Of a DNA stretch of 64,000 nt, positions 37,191 to 46,040 are shown one piece after another. Under the pieces are notes generated by a model. The model was not told the DNA's origin. It was given only the letters and a program-made list of their open reading frames with translations, and searched no databases. Origin of the DNA: Pseudomonas quercus. Lineage in GTDB: Bacteria > Pseudomonadota > Gammaproteobacteria > Pseudomonadales > Pseudomonadaceae. Numbering within the stretch: position 1 is the stretch's first letter; every line of letters starts with the position of its first letter. The translations under genes and the position numbers were made by a program. The stretch covers positions 434,001 through 498,000 of the forward strand of contig NZ_JAAVJI010000001.1 of the NCBI RefSeq assembly GCF_012033695.1. The letters are read 5' to 3'.

Positions 37191-37518
37191 TCACTGAATA
37201 TCTAGAAGAGACTCTGCAATACCCAGCGCCGCTGCGATTTTCACCCGAGTAGCCTTAAGCGGTTTTGCAGCCTGCTCCTCTTGGGCATACGCGGGTTGGG
37301 ATGCCGATTCGAGCAGCAACCTCGGCCTGCGACAGGCCCAGGTGCTTGCGCCAAGCGGCAATAGGCGTTAGATCTTCTTTCACCATGTACCCGACTACTT
37401 CATTGGGTACTAGGTCCTCGATCGGGTGATCCTTGACGTACTGGGCGTAGGGGATGACCACAAAGGCGGGGGCGCCATCAGGGCCATTAATGATTTGCAC
37501 GTTAGTAGGTATGCTCAT
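37191..37518 (-). pseudogene. Frameshifted HTH antitoxin of a RelE-type module
   Basis: The frame from ATG 37518 gives an antitoxin-like N-terminus (NVQIINGPDGAPAFVVIPY) and the first helix of an XRE domain (HLGLSQAEVAARIGI). It then ends prematurely in an unrelated tail. From about 37299 the natural continuation is found in another frame: QPAYAQEEQAAKPLKATR and KIAAALGIAESLLDIQ, which restores the second half of the HTH and reaches a TGA at 37191-37193. A 2-bp deletion (or 1-bp insertion) at that point explains the break. The HTH is thus split, and the protein is probably inactive unless frameshifting occurs. It overlaps the toxin frame by 17 bp, the usual toxin-first operon layout. Confidence 0.85.
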
Positions 37519-37723
37519 CGCGTTTGCTCACCTCTTCGATATTGACGATTTTTACCGAGCCTTCCCAATCGAATAGCACGCGGTACCTACCTATGCGCAG
37601 CCGGTACCCGAATTGATGTTGAGTGAGGGCTTTGACATTCAGAACATATGGCTCAAGGCCTGGGCCCTCTGGCGTTTTGTCAGGCGCAGGCCTCCCGACA
37701 TTGCCATCAGCCACATCAAACAT
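37502..37723 (-). pseudogene. RelE/ParE-type toxin, N-terminally degraded
   Basis: The last 45 residues are a clear RelE-superfamily C-terminus: NVKALTQHQFGYRLRIGRYR, then VLFDWEGSVKIVNIEEVSKRDEHTY. This carries the NVKAL, YRLRIG-R-RV and KRDEHTY signatures of toxins paired with HTH antitoxins. The first 28 residues after ATG 37723 are proline- and glycine-rich and do not form the expected beta strand and two helices, and the frame is closed by a TAG just upstream. The toxin is therefore truncated or scrambled at its N-terminus and likely inactive. That fits loss of the antitoxin reading frame next door. Confidence 0.7.
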
Positions 37724-37913
37724 GTGCAAGAGAAGGTTGCGCTAGCAGGTAACGAGAAGTGCTACTCAGTACGTGCTTGAAGGAGGTGCTAAATAAGGCA
37801 TCGTCCGCTTGTGTGAAGACGCAGTGGCATAGGTAGGGCAGGCAGCGCATGGGCGCCGACTGGCGGCTCAGACGCAAGGTGCTCAGCCTTCGGGCATTGG
37901 TATGAGCCTAGGC

Positions 37914-37938
37914 ACAACAAAGGCCGGCAGCCCCGGCC
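37914..37938 (-). terminator. Terminator after the receiver-only regulator
   Basis: On the minus strand GGCCGG, loop GGCTG, CCGGCC is followed by TTTGTTGT, 17 bases past the stop of the response regulator gene. This is a plausible rho-independent terminator. Confidence 0.6.
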
Positions 37939-37954
37939 CAGCGATTTGCAAAAC

Positions 37955-38320
37955 TCAGCGCTGTTTACGCCGTTGAATGCTCAGGATGCTAGAGCGGAGA
38001 AGGTCAGTAAGTTCACCGATTTGCCAAGGCTTTTGCAAAAAGCGGATGTTGCCTTCGCTTTCGCCGGCAGAACCCGTGGTAAGGATGACAGGAATATCGG
38101 GCCACTTCTTGCAGACCAGCTTGGCAAATTCCCAGCCATCAAGTTCACCTGGCATGACGTAGTCGGTCACCACAATAGCAACGTCTTCGGGGTTGGCACG
38201 CATGTGACGCATTGCTTCATCAGCGCTTTCGAAGCTGACAACGGCCAGTTCAAGCTGCTCTACCACCTCTTCGGCAATCCACCTGAGCAGCTCATCGTCT
38301 TCGGCGATCAATACCTTCAT
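37955..38320 (-). CDS. Single-domain response regulator
   Basis: A 121-residue receiver-only protein. It has the acidic pocket in VLIAEDDELLRWI, the phosphoacceptor Asp in IVVTDYVMPGELDG, the Thr region in VILTTGSAGE and the Lys in FLQKPWQIGEL. There is no output domain. It may receive phosphate from a hybrid kinase; none is next to it (the nearest is 2.5 kb away). ATG 38320 begins the receiver as in most family members; a GTG at 38371 would add 17 residues. Neither has a good ribosome site. Confidence 0.88.
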   Translation of the reverse strand: MKVLIAEDDELLRWIAEEVVEQLELAVVSFESADEAMRHMRANPEDVAIVVTDYVMPGELDGWEFAKLVCKKWPDIPVILTTGSAGESEGNIRFLQKPWQIGELTDLLRSSILSIQRRKQR

Positions 38321-38492
38321 GCGGGCTGGTTCTGCTGACAAGGGCCCTTCAGTCACTGCATTGAACTCCACGATGGCAATTTGTCCTTAGCTGTTCACCT
38401 GCAAGCCTATGACCGCCGAGCGCTTAAGGGTTCCGCACCAGGCTGGATTTTTAACACTGTGTGTCCGCGATACCTAGCGCTTGAGGCGCCGA

Positions 38493-38759
38493 TCACTTCG
38501 CCGTGTCAGTGCTTGAACTGATGTGGGGCACGGTTACCGCCAGCCGCCCTTGGGCCAGATCCTCGGCGTGCTTGCCCAATCGGGTTTCTCCCTCCTTGAA
38601 AACACCGATCATGCGCAACAGTGCCTGGGCATCGCTCTTGTGGGTGCTCTGCTCAAGCCGTTGTGCGATGTTGGCAAGCTCTACAATGGACCATTTCAGA
38701 TCGGAGGCGATACCTGAAAGGTCACGCCTGAGCTGTTCGTTGGTACTGCCAATGTTCAT
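38493..38759 (-). CDS. Small helical protein, unknown
   Basis: An 88-residue soluble protein, mostly helical: the N-terminal 60 residues form long amphipathic segments (LRRDLSGIASDLKWSIVELA and SDAQALLRMIGVFKEGETRL). The C-terminal 15 residues are Ser/Thr-rich and probably disordered. ATG 38759 has GAGGCG about 9 bases upstream. I recognise no named family; similar small proteins occur in Pseudomonas. It lies between the receiver protein and ku on the same strand. Function is unknown. Confidence 0.65.
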   Translation of the reverse strand: MNIGSTNEQLRRDLSGIASDLKWSIVELANIAQRLEQSTHKSDAQALLRMIGVFKEGETRLGKHAEDLAQGRLAVTVPHISSSTDTAK

Positions 38760-38878
38760 GTGCTGCTACGCCTCCATTGCGTGAATAACGGGACCCCTGG
38801 CTGCCTCTAGCTTCAATGGCATCATCCTCAAGGCACCCGCCTGTGGCAAGCTTGCGCGACAACCGGATGCACCCGCTT

Positions 38879-39760
38879 TCAAGACGCCTTGCGAGACTTG
38901 CGAGGTGTTCTGGATTTGGCAGGCTTCGAAGCGGCTGGCTTTTCCTGCCCAGCCTTTGTCGCAGGCTTGCCAGTTTTACCACTCAGGCTGCGTTTGAGCA
39001 ATTCGGTAAGGTCGATCACGTCCGCGCCTTCCTTATGCGTAGCTTCAACCGTTTCCACCGCCTCGATCTTGCCCTCTTTAGCCTTGCGCTCTACCAGTGC
39101 CATGATCTTGGCTTCAAACTGGTCTGTGTAATCCTCAGGCGTCCATTCACCGCTCATGTCTGCCACGAGGCGCTTGGCCATATCCAGTTCACCTTTCTTA
39201 AGCTCCACGTCAGTGGTTTCAGGGCCAAGTTCCAAAATGTCCAAGCCACGAACATCGGACGGCCATCGCAGTTTCACCAATACGAGCGCGTCTTCCAGGG
39301 GCATGAGCGCAGTCAGGTACTGCCGTGTATGCAACACCACCAGTGCGAGCGCGACTTTATCGGTCTGCCGCAAGGTTTCGCGCAGCAGGGCATACACTTT
39401 CTCCCCGCGCCGATCAGGGGCTAGGTAGTAAGGGGTGTCTATGTTGGGTAAGGGAATCTGATCCCTCTTTACGAACGAGATAATGTCAATGGTTTGGGTG
39501 GAAACCGGGTGCGCGGCTTTGATTTCGTCTTCGCTAAGTACCGCGTACTTGCCTTTTTCGTATTGAACACCTTTTACGATGTTCTCACGCTCCATCTCCT
39601 CACCCGTCACCTTGTTGATTCGCTTGTACCCCACAGGGTCCATGCTGCGTTTATCCAGCCAATCGAAATCGATTCCTGTAGAAGCGGTCGCCGAGACAAG
39701 CGCAACAGGGATGTGAACAAGGCCAAAGCTGACAGCGCCTTTCCAGATAGCACGCGGCAT
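38879..39760 (-). CDS. ku: Ku protein for non-homologous end joining
   Basis: Bacterial Ku binds DNA ends as a ring-shaped homodimer and recruits LigD for end joining. The 293-residue protein has the Ku core: RAIWKGAVSFGLVHIPVALV (about 2-22), VKGVQYEKGKYAVLSEDEI, the strand/loop YYLAPDRRGEKVYALLRETL, and the minimal C-terminal region. A basic Lys/Pro/Ser-rich tail follows (KPATKAGQEKPAASKPAKSR, to the end), as in other Pseudomonas Ku proteins. ATG 39760 gives the family's N-terminus. No ligD is in the window, so its partner must lie elsewhere. Confidence 0.96.
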   Translation of the reverse strand: MPRAIWKGAVSFGLVHIPVALVSATASTGIDFDWLDKRSMDPVGYKRINKVTGEEMERENIVKGVQYEKGKYAVLSEDEIKAAHPVSTQTIDIISFVKRDQIPLPNIDTPYYLAPDRRGEKVYALLRETLRQTDKVALALVVLHTRQYLTALMPLEDALVLVKLRWPSDVRGLDILELGPETTDVELKKGELDMAKRLVADMSGEWTPEDYTDQFEAKIMALVERKAKEGKIEAVETVEATHKEGADVIDLTELLKRSLSGKTGKPATKAGQEKPAASKPAKSRTPRKSRKAS

Positions 39761-40098
39761 GGGCAAACCTGCTTATCAAGGTGTGAAGTCTTTAATCGAC
39801 TCATGTATTTCGGATGAAGTTCAGCGCACTCGAACAGGGCCGATCGTGCAGGTTGCAAGCACGGCTGCGCGCTATTCATGCGTTCTGCACGGCAGCTTTT
39901 ATAGGTTTTCTTAGAATCATGCGCTAACTGGTTGATTTTAAAGATCGGACAGATGGTCTGTATCTCGGCGCGAAAGCTGCTTGATGTGGTGAAGCTTTCA
40001 AGCGCCGAATCATGATGAATCGGTCACTCGTAGGTGTGGGCTCGTTTTGAACCCCGCGAGCGAATGTTTGGGGCAATACCTCGTTAGGGAGAGCCACG
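39761..40098. other. Intergenic region between ku and the DUF1652 gene
   Basis: A 338-bp gap between divergent genes, AT-richer than its surroundings. It must hold both promoters, but I see no clear consensus boxes and no gene. A short ATG frame near 40018 lacks a ribosome site and stops after about 11 codons. Confidence 0.5.
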
Positions 40099-40371
40099 AT
40101 GCTGTCTACACTAGAATTACGTAACATTATTGAAAGCAGCTTTTTGCCCCAGCGCTGCCAGTGCACTCAGAGTGCTGATCAAAAGCTCACCGTGCGCGTC
40201 TTTGGTGCAGGCGCCGACCGTTCCGATTTTACGGTTACGGGTATCAACCTACGTGAGTTGAACAGCAGCCGCGCTATTTCCAATTTGATTGCAGGCCTGC
40301 GCAGGGACCTGTCTTCCAGCCAGGTTTTACAGCCCGCCCAGCAGCGCCGCTACGCTGCCGCCAGCGCTTGA
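40099..40371 (+). CDS. DUF1652 family protein
   Basis: A 90-residue protein of DUF1652, a family found almost only in Pseudomonas. It shows the family's opening (LSTLELRNIIESSFLP), the CQC pair near residue 20, the central FTVTGINLRELNSSRAISN and the helix LIAGLRRDL. ATG 40099 has GTTAGGGAG about 8 bases upstream. A good terminator lies 18 bases after its stop, so it is probably monocistronic. Function is unknown. Confidence 0.88.
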   Translation: MLSTLELRNIIESSFLPQRCQCTQSADQKLTVRVFGAGADRSDFTVTGINLRELNSSRAISNLIAGLRRDLSSSQVLQPAQQRRYAAASA

Positions 40372-40388
40372 CACTCCTTCTGTTTTTC

Positions 40389-40422
40389 AAAAACCCGCAC
40401 GGCAATTGCCTGCGGGTTTTTT
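40389..40422. terminator. Terminator between the DUF1652 gene and ppiC
   Basis: AAAACCCGCA and TGCGGGTTTT form a perfect 10-bp stem with a short loop, with T-runs on both strands. It can therefore end both convergent genes. The last bases overlap the stop of ppiC. Confidence 0.9.
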
Positions 40423-40696
40423 AGTCCCTGTAAAACACCTGCACCAAGTGATAGCCAAAGCGGCTTTTAACCGGCCCATGCACGACCCTCAGTGGTTTTT
40501 TGAAAATCACTTGATCGATCGCAGGTACCATTTGGCCTGGACGCACTTCGCCTAAGTCGCCGCCCCGCTTGCCGGACGGGCAGGTTGAATGCTTCCGTGC
40601 CAGTACATCGAAGGCTTCGCCCTTGGCCAAGCGCTGGCGCAAGGCCTCAGCTTCTTCTGCAGTACGAACGAGAATGTGGCGAGCCTGGGCTTTCAT
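40421..40696 (-). CDS. ppiC: Peptidyl-prolyl isomerase C (parvulin)
   Basis: A 91-residue single-domain parvulin that catalyses cis-trans isomerisation of prolyl bonds in the cytoplasm. The motifs are ARHILVRTAEEAEAL (with the catalytic-pocket His), FDVLARKHSTCPSGKRGGDL, and the C-terminal GPVKSRFGYHLVQV. Its length matches E. coli PpiC. ATG 40696 is chosen because the domain begins there; the frame upstream has no similarity. It is convergent with the DUF1652 gene, sharing a terminator. Confidence 0.95.
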   Translation of the reverse strand: MKAQARHILVRTAEEAEALRQRLAKGEAFDVLARKHSTCPSGKRGGDLGEVRPGQMVPAIDQVIFKKPLRVVHGPVKSRFGYHLVQVFYRD

Positions 40697-40771
40697 AGGG
40701 CAAAGAACACGATGGGGAGGGGCGAGCATGATACTCGCTTTATGAAGGCCGAACCTGCGGTCGGCCCCAGA

Positions 40772-42922
40772 TCACTCCCCGATCATCAAACGTAACTTGC
40801 TGGCCAGGGTTTCCAACGTAAAGGGCTTGCCCAGGATGTCCATGCCTTCCTCCAGGTAGGCATCACGATCAGCCGCCTTATCGATATACCCCGTCATGAA
40901 CAGTACCTTTAGGCCGGGCCGACGGCGTCGGGCGATCTCCGCAAGCTGCCGGCCATTGACGCCTGGGAGCCCTACATCGGTGACCAGCAGGTCAATACGC
41001 AAGGCTGAATCCAGCAGCGGTATGGCCACATCGGCGTCGGCGGCGGGATGGCCTCGGTAGCCTAATTCGTCCAGCACATTGAGAATCAGCATGCGCACAG
41101 CGGGATCGTCTTCAACCACCAGCACACTTTCACCTTCCTGGGCCAAAGGGGCCTGAGCTTCGGCTTCGGGTGCGACCGGTAGCGCTAGAGGTTCCAGGTA
41201 ACGAGGCAGGTACAGGCACACTTCAGTACCCACGCCCGGCTCACTCTGCAAACTCACGTGCCCGCCGCTTTGCTGGGCAAACCCATAGATCATCGACAGG
41301 CCCAAGCCGGTCCCTTGCCCTGTTGGTTTAGTGGTAAAGAAGGGGTCAAAGGCCTTGGCGCGGGTGGAGGCGGACATCCCGCTGCCGGTGTCCCTCACGC
41401 ACAACGTTACATACTGGCCTGGCCGCATAGCCTCCATGGGGAAGTTTTCCCGAGGTGCGTCGAATCCTCTGTTTTCGGTGGCAATGACCAGGCGCCCGCC
41501 GTCAGGCATGGCATCCCTTGCATTGATAACCAGGTTCAGCAAAGCACTTTCCAGCTGGTTCGGGTCGGTGTGCACGGCCCACGCCTGGGCATCGAGCGCC
41601 AGGCGCAGTTCGATGTGTTCTCCTGTGGTACGGGCCAGCAGGTCCTCCAGGGAATGTACCAACGCATTGAGGTCCACGTGCTGCCTGTCCAGTGACTGGC
41701 GGCGGGAAAACGCCAGTAAACGGTGGGTAAGGGCTGCAGCACGCTGGGCCGAAGACAGGGCTGCATCGGCAAAGCGGCCGATCTCGCTGCTTCGCCCCTT
41801 GGCAATGTAGCGGTTCATCAGGTCCAGGCTGCCCATGATGCCTGTGAGCATGTTATTGAAGTCGTGCGCGATGCCGCCGGTCAATTGCCCCACCGCCTCC
41901 ATTTTCTGGGCATGGCGGAGCAATTCTTCTGCCCGCTCGCGTTCCTGTGCCTCGGCAAGCAGCCGACGGTTGGCGTCGGCCAGTGCTCGGGTACGCTCCG
42001 CCACGCGCTGTTCCAACGTTTCGTTGAGCTCGCGCAGCGCTTGCTCTGCCAGTTTGCGCTCGGTGATGTCTATGGAGGCGCCAATGAGTCGCTCAGGGCG
42101 GCCATGGTCATCGCGGAAGCAACGGCCCCGAGCGAACACCCAGCGCCAGTGCCCGCCTGGCTGGAGCAGGCGGTATTCCTCGGCGAACTCGCCTGTACCG
42201 TGTACACACACCTTTATCTGCCGGGCTACAAAAGTACGGTCTTCAGGGTGTACCGCCGTGAGGTAGTCGCCAATAGGGCGCTGGCCAGCCGGCGAAGGGT
42301 CTACGTTGTGCATGTTGGCGAAGTGGGCATCGGCGATGAAACGGTCTTCGCGGATGTACCAGTCCCAGGTGCCCACGGCATGGGTGGCATCCAGGGCCAG
42401 CCGCAAACGCTCCTCGGAAGCGCGTGTGGCACGCTGCTGCTCGGCCAGGCGCGCTTCCATCACTGGATCGGCCAAGGGTAGCTTGGGTGTAACCAGCAGG
42501 CTGCAGAGCGCGCCCACGATACTGCCGGCGTCATCCCGCAGAGGGGCGAGGTGCACGGTGGCCTGGGTGTTGACGCGCAGTGCAAGGCCTGAGGAGGCGC
42601 CCAGGTCGCTGACGAGTGCGGGTTCGCCTCGCTCAACGGCCTGGAATGCCACTCGCAGGCGCCCCATCAAGTTAGGGCAGCGCTCAAGCAGCGCCTGCCC
42701 CTGATTGCTTGGCGACAAGCCTAGTGCCTCCCAGAAGGAGGCATTGGCAAGCGCATTGAACTGGTTGCCGCACAGCACGGCCGTGGGCACCGGGGCGGCC
42801 AGGGCAATGTCTATCGCCATACGCAACGCAGGCGGCCACACCGCCGGTGCCCTGGCGGCATTGTCGGCGCTGCCGTCACTGGCTCCGCTGGCAAGCGCTG
42901 CGGCTAAAGGGTTAACTGTCAT
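40772..42922 (-). CDS. Hybrid sensor kinase: PAS-PAS-HisKA-HATPase-REC
   Basis: A 716-residue hybrid kinase without membrane segments, so probably a cytoplasmic sensor. An N-terminal PAS-like region (about 30-150) is followed by a PAS/PAC domain (about 165-290, ending in [16 protein letters not shown]) and a coiled coil. The H-box is [17 protein letters not shown] (His about 345), then [16 protein letters not shown] and [11 protein letters not shown]. The terminal receiver has [12 protein letters not shown], Asp in [10 protein letters not shown], and [14 protein letters not shown] 42922 has AAAGGTAGG upstream; ATG 42943 lacks a ribosome site. Its architecture in the kinase-receiver half closely resembles the kinase in the phytochrome operon. 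The signal is unknown. Confidence 0.92.
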   Translation of the reverse strand: MTVNPLAAALASGASDGSADNAARAPAVWPPALRMAIDIALAAPVPTAVLCGNQFNALANASFWEALGLSPSNQGQALLERCPNLMGRLRVAFQAVERGEPALVSDLGASSGLALRVNTQATVHLAPLRDDAGSIVGALCSLLVTPKLPLADPVMEARLAEQQRATRASEERLRLALDATHAVGTWDWYIREDRFIADAHFANMHNVDPSPAGQRPIGDYLTAVHPEDRTFVARQIKVCVHGTGEFAEEYRLLQPGGHWRWVFARGRCFRDDHGRPERLIGASIDITERKLAEQALRELNETLEQRVAERTRALADANRRLLAEAQERERAEELLRHAQKMEAVGQLTGGIAHDFNNMLTGIMGSLDLMNRYIAKGRSSEIGRFADAALSSAQRAAALTHRLLAFSRRQSLDRQHVDLNALVHSLEDLLARTTGEHIELRLALDAQAWAVHTDPNQLESALLNLVINARDAMPDGGRLVIATENRGFDAPRENFPMEAMRPGQYVTLCVRDTGSGMSASTRAKAFDPFFTTKPTGQGTGLGLSMIYGFAQQSGGHVSLQSEPGVGTEVCLYLPRYLEPLALPVAPEAEAQAPLAQEGESVLVVEDDPAVRMLILNVLDELGYRGHPAADADVAIPLLDSALRIDLLVTDVGLPGVNGRQLAEIARRRRPGLKVLFMTGYIDKAADRDAYLEEGMDILGKPFTLETLASKLRLMIGE

Positions 42923-43028
42923 CGGCCTACCTTTACGTACCATTGGATTTGCGCCGCTGGGCCATTACCGGCCAAGCTACACGCAATTGCGCTTTCTGTT
43001 CCCACTGTATTACAGGCGACTCTCACCC

Positions 43029-44195
43029 ATGGATCTTTCAGCCCTGCTAAAACTCCTGGCAACCCAGGATGGCTCCGACCTGTATCTGTCCACGGGTGCG
43101 CCGCCCTGTGCGAAATTCAATGGCGTATTACGCCCTTTGACCAGTGAAGCCTTGAAGCCCGGCGAGGTGGCGCAGGTCGCCGCCAGCATCATGGATGCCG
43201 AACAACAGGCGGACTTCGAACGTGAGCTGGAAATGAACCTGGCGCTGTCGCTGGCAGGCGTGGGGCGCTTCAGGATCAACATCTTCAAACAGCGCAACGA
43301 AGTGTCGTTGGTAGCCCGCAACATCAAGTTGGATATCCCATTATTCGATGACTTGAAGCTTCCACCGGTACTGCTGGATGTGATTCTGCGCAAACACGGC
43401 CTGGTGCTGTTCATTGGCGCTACGGGTTCCGGCAAGTCCACCTCCCTTGCAGCGTTGATTGACCACCGCAATCGTAGCAGCAGCGGCCACATTATTACGA
43501 TCGAAGACCCCGTGGAGTATATCCATCGCCACAAGAAGTGCATCGTCAACCAGCGCGAAGTAGGTGTCGATACCCGCAGCTTCCGGGCGGCCTTGAAAAA
43601 TACGCTGCGCCAGGCCCCGGATGTCATTCTCATCGGAGAGATCCGGGACCAGGAAACCATGGAGCATGCGCTAGCCTTTGCCGACACTGGGCACTTGGCC
43701 ATTTCGACGCTGCACGCCAACAATGCTAACCAGGCGTTGGACAGGATCATCAACTTCTTTCCTGAAGACCGCAGGGCGCAATTGCTCCAGGACCTGGGCA
43801 ACAACCTGCAGGCGTTCGTCTCCCAGCGGCTGGTCAAGACGGTGGACGGCAAGCGCCGTGCGGCCGTCGAGGTCATGCTGGGTTCGCCCACCATTCGTGA
43901 CCTGATCCACCGGGGCGAATTCCTGGAACTCAAAGGCATTATGGAAAAGTCCGTGAACCTGGGCATGCGAACCTTTGACATGGCCTTGTTCGACCTGGTG
44001 ATCGAAGGTGCAATCAGTGAGGAGGAGGCGCTCAGTAACGCTGATTCAGCTAACAACCTGCGCCTGCGGCTCAAGCTGCATGACGACAGCCCAGGCGAGC
44101 GAACCAGCGCACCGGCCGCGCCGCAGCCTGCCGCCAGGCCGCGCCACCGGGACTGGGGCCTGGTAGAGGATGGTGACGACAACGATGGGGCATGA
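43029..44195 (+). CDS. PilT/PilU-family type IV pilus retraction ATPase
   Basis: A 388-residue secretion-type ATPase. Walker A is GATGSGKST (about 135-143), the Asp box ITIEDPVEYIH follows, then NQREVGVDTRSFRAALKNTLRQAPDV, Walker B GEIRDQETM, and the His box STLHANNANQALDRII. It resembles PilU more than PilT in FKQRNEVSLVARNI and the ATPase core. The C-terminal 30 residues form an Ala/Pro-rich extension ending in an acidic stretch. Such ATPases power pilus retraction and twitching. No other pilus gene is near, so it must act with components encoded elsewhere. Confidence 0.92.
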   Translation: MDLSALLKLLATQDGSDLYLSTGAPPCAKFNGVLRPLTSEALKPGEVAQVAASIMDAEQQADFERELEMNLALSLAGVGRFRINIFKQRNEVSLVARNIKLDIPLFDDLKLPPVLLDVILRKHGLVLFIGATGSGKSTSLAALIDHRNRSSSGHIITIEDPVEYIHRHKKCIVNQREVGVDTRSFRAALKNTLRQAPDVILIGEIRDQETMEHALAFADTGHLAISTLHANNANQALDRIINFFPEDRRAQLLQDLGNNLQAFVSQRLVKTVDGKRRAAVEVMLGSPTIRDLIHRGEFLELKGIMEKSVNLGMRTFDMALFDLVIEGAISEEEALSNADSANNLRLRLKLHDDSPGERTSAPAAPQPAARPRHRDWGLVEDGDDNDGA

Positions 44196-44212
44196 CAGCG
44201 CATTGGCCGAAG

Positions 44213-45034
44213 CTACACCATTCTCAGGCGCTGCTTGCGCCCGGGCGGGGGAAAGGCTGCATCCAGTGCTGCCAGGTCTTCCGGTGCGAGCGTCAACTGG
44301 GCCGCTCGGGCGTTCAAGCGAACATGAACAGGGTCAACCGCTTTGGGAATCGCCATCACGTGACCACTGCGTATGACCCAGGCCAGGCACACTTCTGCGG
44401 GCGTGACGGTTAGCCGCGCGGCGATCCGCTGCAAGGCAGGGTGGTCCAGAAACCGGCCCCCTTGCCCGAGGGGGCAGTAAGCCATAACCGGCATGCCTCG
44501 CTGCTCGGCCCACGGTAACAGGTCGAATTCGACACCACGGGCTTCCGGGTTGTAGAGCACCTGCTGAGTCGCACACCCGTTCAACGCTACACCTTGAAGG
44601 TCGGGTACATCGAAGTTGGACAGCCCCCACGCGGCGATCTTGCCCGCGTCACGCAGCCGTTCGAACCCCTCCAGGGTGTCTTCAAGGGGGTATTGGCCAG
44701 GCCAATGCAACAGGTACAGGTCAAGGTGCTCCACACCCAGGCGTTTAAGGCTGCGTTCGCAGGCCTTTACCACGCCGTCGCGGCTAGCGTTATGAGGGTA
44801 TACCTTACTGACCAGATAAAACGGGTCGGTCACGCCCCGAATGGCCTGCGCCACCACCTGTTCGGATTCACCGTCGGCGTACATCTCGGCCGTGTCGATC
44901 ACGGTGAGGCCCAACTCAAGGCCCAGGCGAAGGGCGGCAATTTCATCTTGACGCCGATCAGGGTCTTCGCCCATGTGCCACGTACCCTGGCCGATCGGTG
45001 GCAGGGCATGGCCGGCAAGCTGTACAGGCTGCAT
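44213..45034 (-). CDS. Aldo/keto reductase
   Basis: A 273-residue NADPH-dependent oxidoreductase with the AKR (beta/alpha)8 barrel. The catalytic tetrad is seen as Asp in VIDTAEMYADG, Tyr in the same motif, Lys in YLVSKVYP, and His in LYLLHWPGQ. The cofactor-binding end reads VMAIPKAVDPVHVRLNARA. Substrates are likely small aldehydes or keto compounds; none can be named. It faces the PilT/PilU-like gene convergently, 17 bp apart, and follows a LysR gene by 25 bp on the same strand. Confidence 0.93.
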   Translation of the reverse strand: MQPVQLAGHALPPIGQGTWHMGEDPDRRQDEIAALRLGLELGLTVIDTAEMYADGESEQVVAQAIRGVTDPFYLVSKVYPHNASRDGVVKACERSLKRLGVEHLDLYLLHWPGQYPLEDTLEGFERLRDAGKIAAWGLSNFDVPDLQGVALNGCATQQVLYNPEARGVEFDLLPWAEQRGMPVMAYCPLGQGGRFLDHPALQRIAARLTVTPAEVCLAWVIRSGHVMAIPKAVDPVHVRLNARAAQLTLAPEDLAALDAAFPPPGRKQRLRMV

Positions 45035-45059
45035 AAAGCGGTCTCCTGGAAGAAGGTGA

Positions 45060-45944
45060 TCAAGGCTCGGCGGTCGTCATCAGCACCTCATGCAGCGCCT
45101 GCGCTGCGCTGGAGAGCTGATGGTCGGCCAGTCGAATCAATCCGATTCGTCTTTCAATGCGAGGTTCCTCCAGAGGAAGGCATTGGGCGCCAGACGCACT
45201 CATCTGCGGCGCACAGAGTGCCGGTACCGCGCTCACGCCAAGGCCGCAGGCCACCATGCGCCCCACAGTGCTGAGCTGGTGGCTCTCGAAGGCCACTGTC
45301 AGGCGCCCGTGGCGTTCGCGAAGGTCCGCCTCCAGTAGCAGGCGCACCGCAGACGGCCGTTGCAGCGTGATGAAATCTGCTTCCAGCAACTGCGCCCACG
45401 TGACGCAAGGCAGGCCTGCCAAAGGGGAATCCCTAGGGACCACCGCTACGAAGCGGTCCATGAATAACGGTTCAAACACCAACGCACGGGTGGACTCGGG
45501 CTCAAAGCCGATGCCCAGCTCCACCCGCCGTTGCCGAACCATTTCTACGACTTGTTCATTGACCACGTCATGCACGGCCACATTGACACTAGGGTGGCGG
45601 TGCTTGAACTGCTGCAGGGCTGTGGGCAGTAGGTTACTGGCGAAGGAGGGCATGGCGGCCACCGATACCCTGCCACGTTGAAGCGTGAAGTGCTGGCGCA
45701 ACAGTTCCTCAGTGTTATCCCAGTCTGCCAGCAACTGGCGGGCCAACGGCAGCAGTGTTTCGCCTTCAGGGGTCAGGCTTACCCGGCGAGTGCTGCGTAC
45801 CAGCAGCGGGCCGCCCAAGTGATCCTCCAATGCTTTGATGGTCAGGCTTAGGGCGGGTTGGGACAAATGAACCCGTTCACCGGCCTGAGCAAAATTCAGC
45901 GTTTGCGCAACGGCCACAAAGGCCCTCAGCTGACGGGGATTCAT
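45060..45944 (-). CDS. LysR-family regulator, divergent from the CoA-transferase genes
   Basis: A 294-residue LysR-type regulator. Its winged helix-turn-helix reads MNPRQLRAFVAVAQTLNFAQ, then GERVHLSQPALSLTIKALEDHLG. The effector domain (about 90-290) has VSVAAMPSFASNLLP and VVPRDSPLAGLPCV. The gene is divergent from the CoA-transferase/AtoE operon, separated by 96 bp, and probably activates it in response to a short-chain keto or fatty acid. The intergenic region is AT-rich. The aldo/keto reductase lies downstream and may or may not belong to the regulon. Confidence 0.93.
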   Translation of the reverse strand: MNPRQLRAFVAVAQTLNFAQAGERVHLSQPALSLTIKALEDHLGGPLLVRSTRRVSLTPEGETLLPLARQLLADWDNTEELLRQHFTLQRGRVSVAAMPSFASNLLPTALQQFKHRHPSVNVAVHDVVNEQVVEMVRQRRVELGIGFEPESTRALVFEPLFMDRFVAVVPRDSPLAGLPCVTWAQLLEADFITLQRPSAVRLLLEADLRERHGRLTVAFESHQLSTVGRMVACGLGVSAVPALCAPQMSASGAQCLPLEEPRIERRIGLIRLADHQLSSAAQALHEVLMTTAEP

Positions 45945-46040
45945 TAGCTTTCCAAATTAATAGCGGCTAGAAAACAAAATTAACAAATCGCCTGTGCGGA
46001 CGGAAGATAGGCCTTCAATAACATCAAGAAGGGCAACCCC

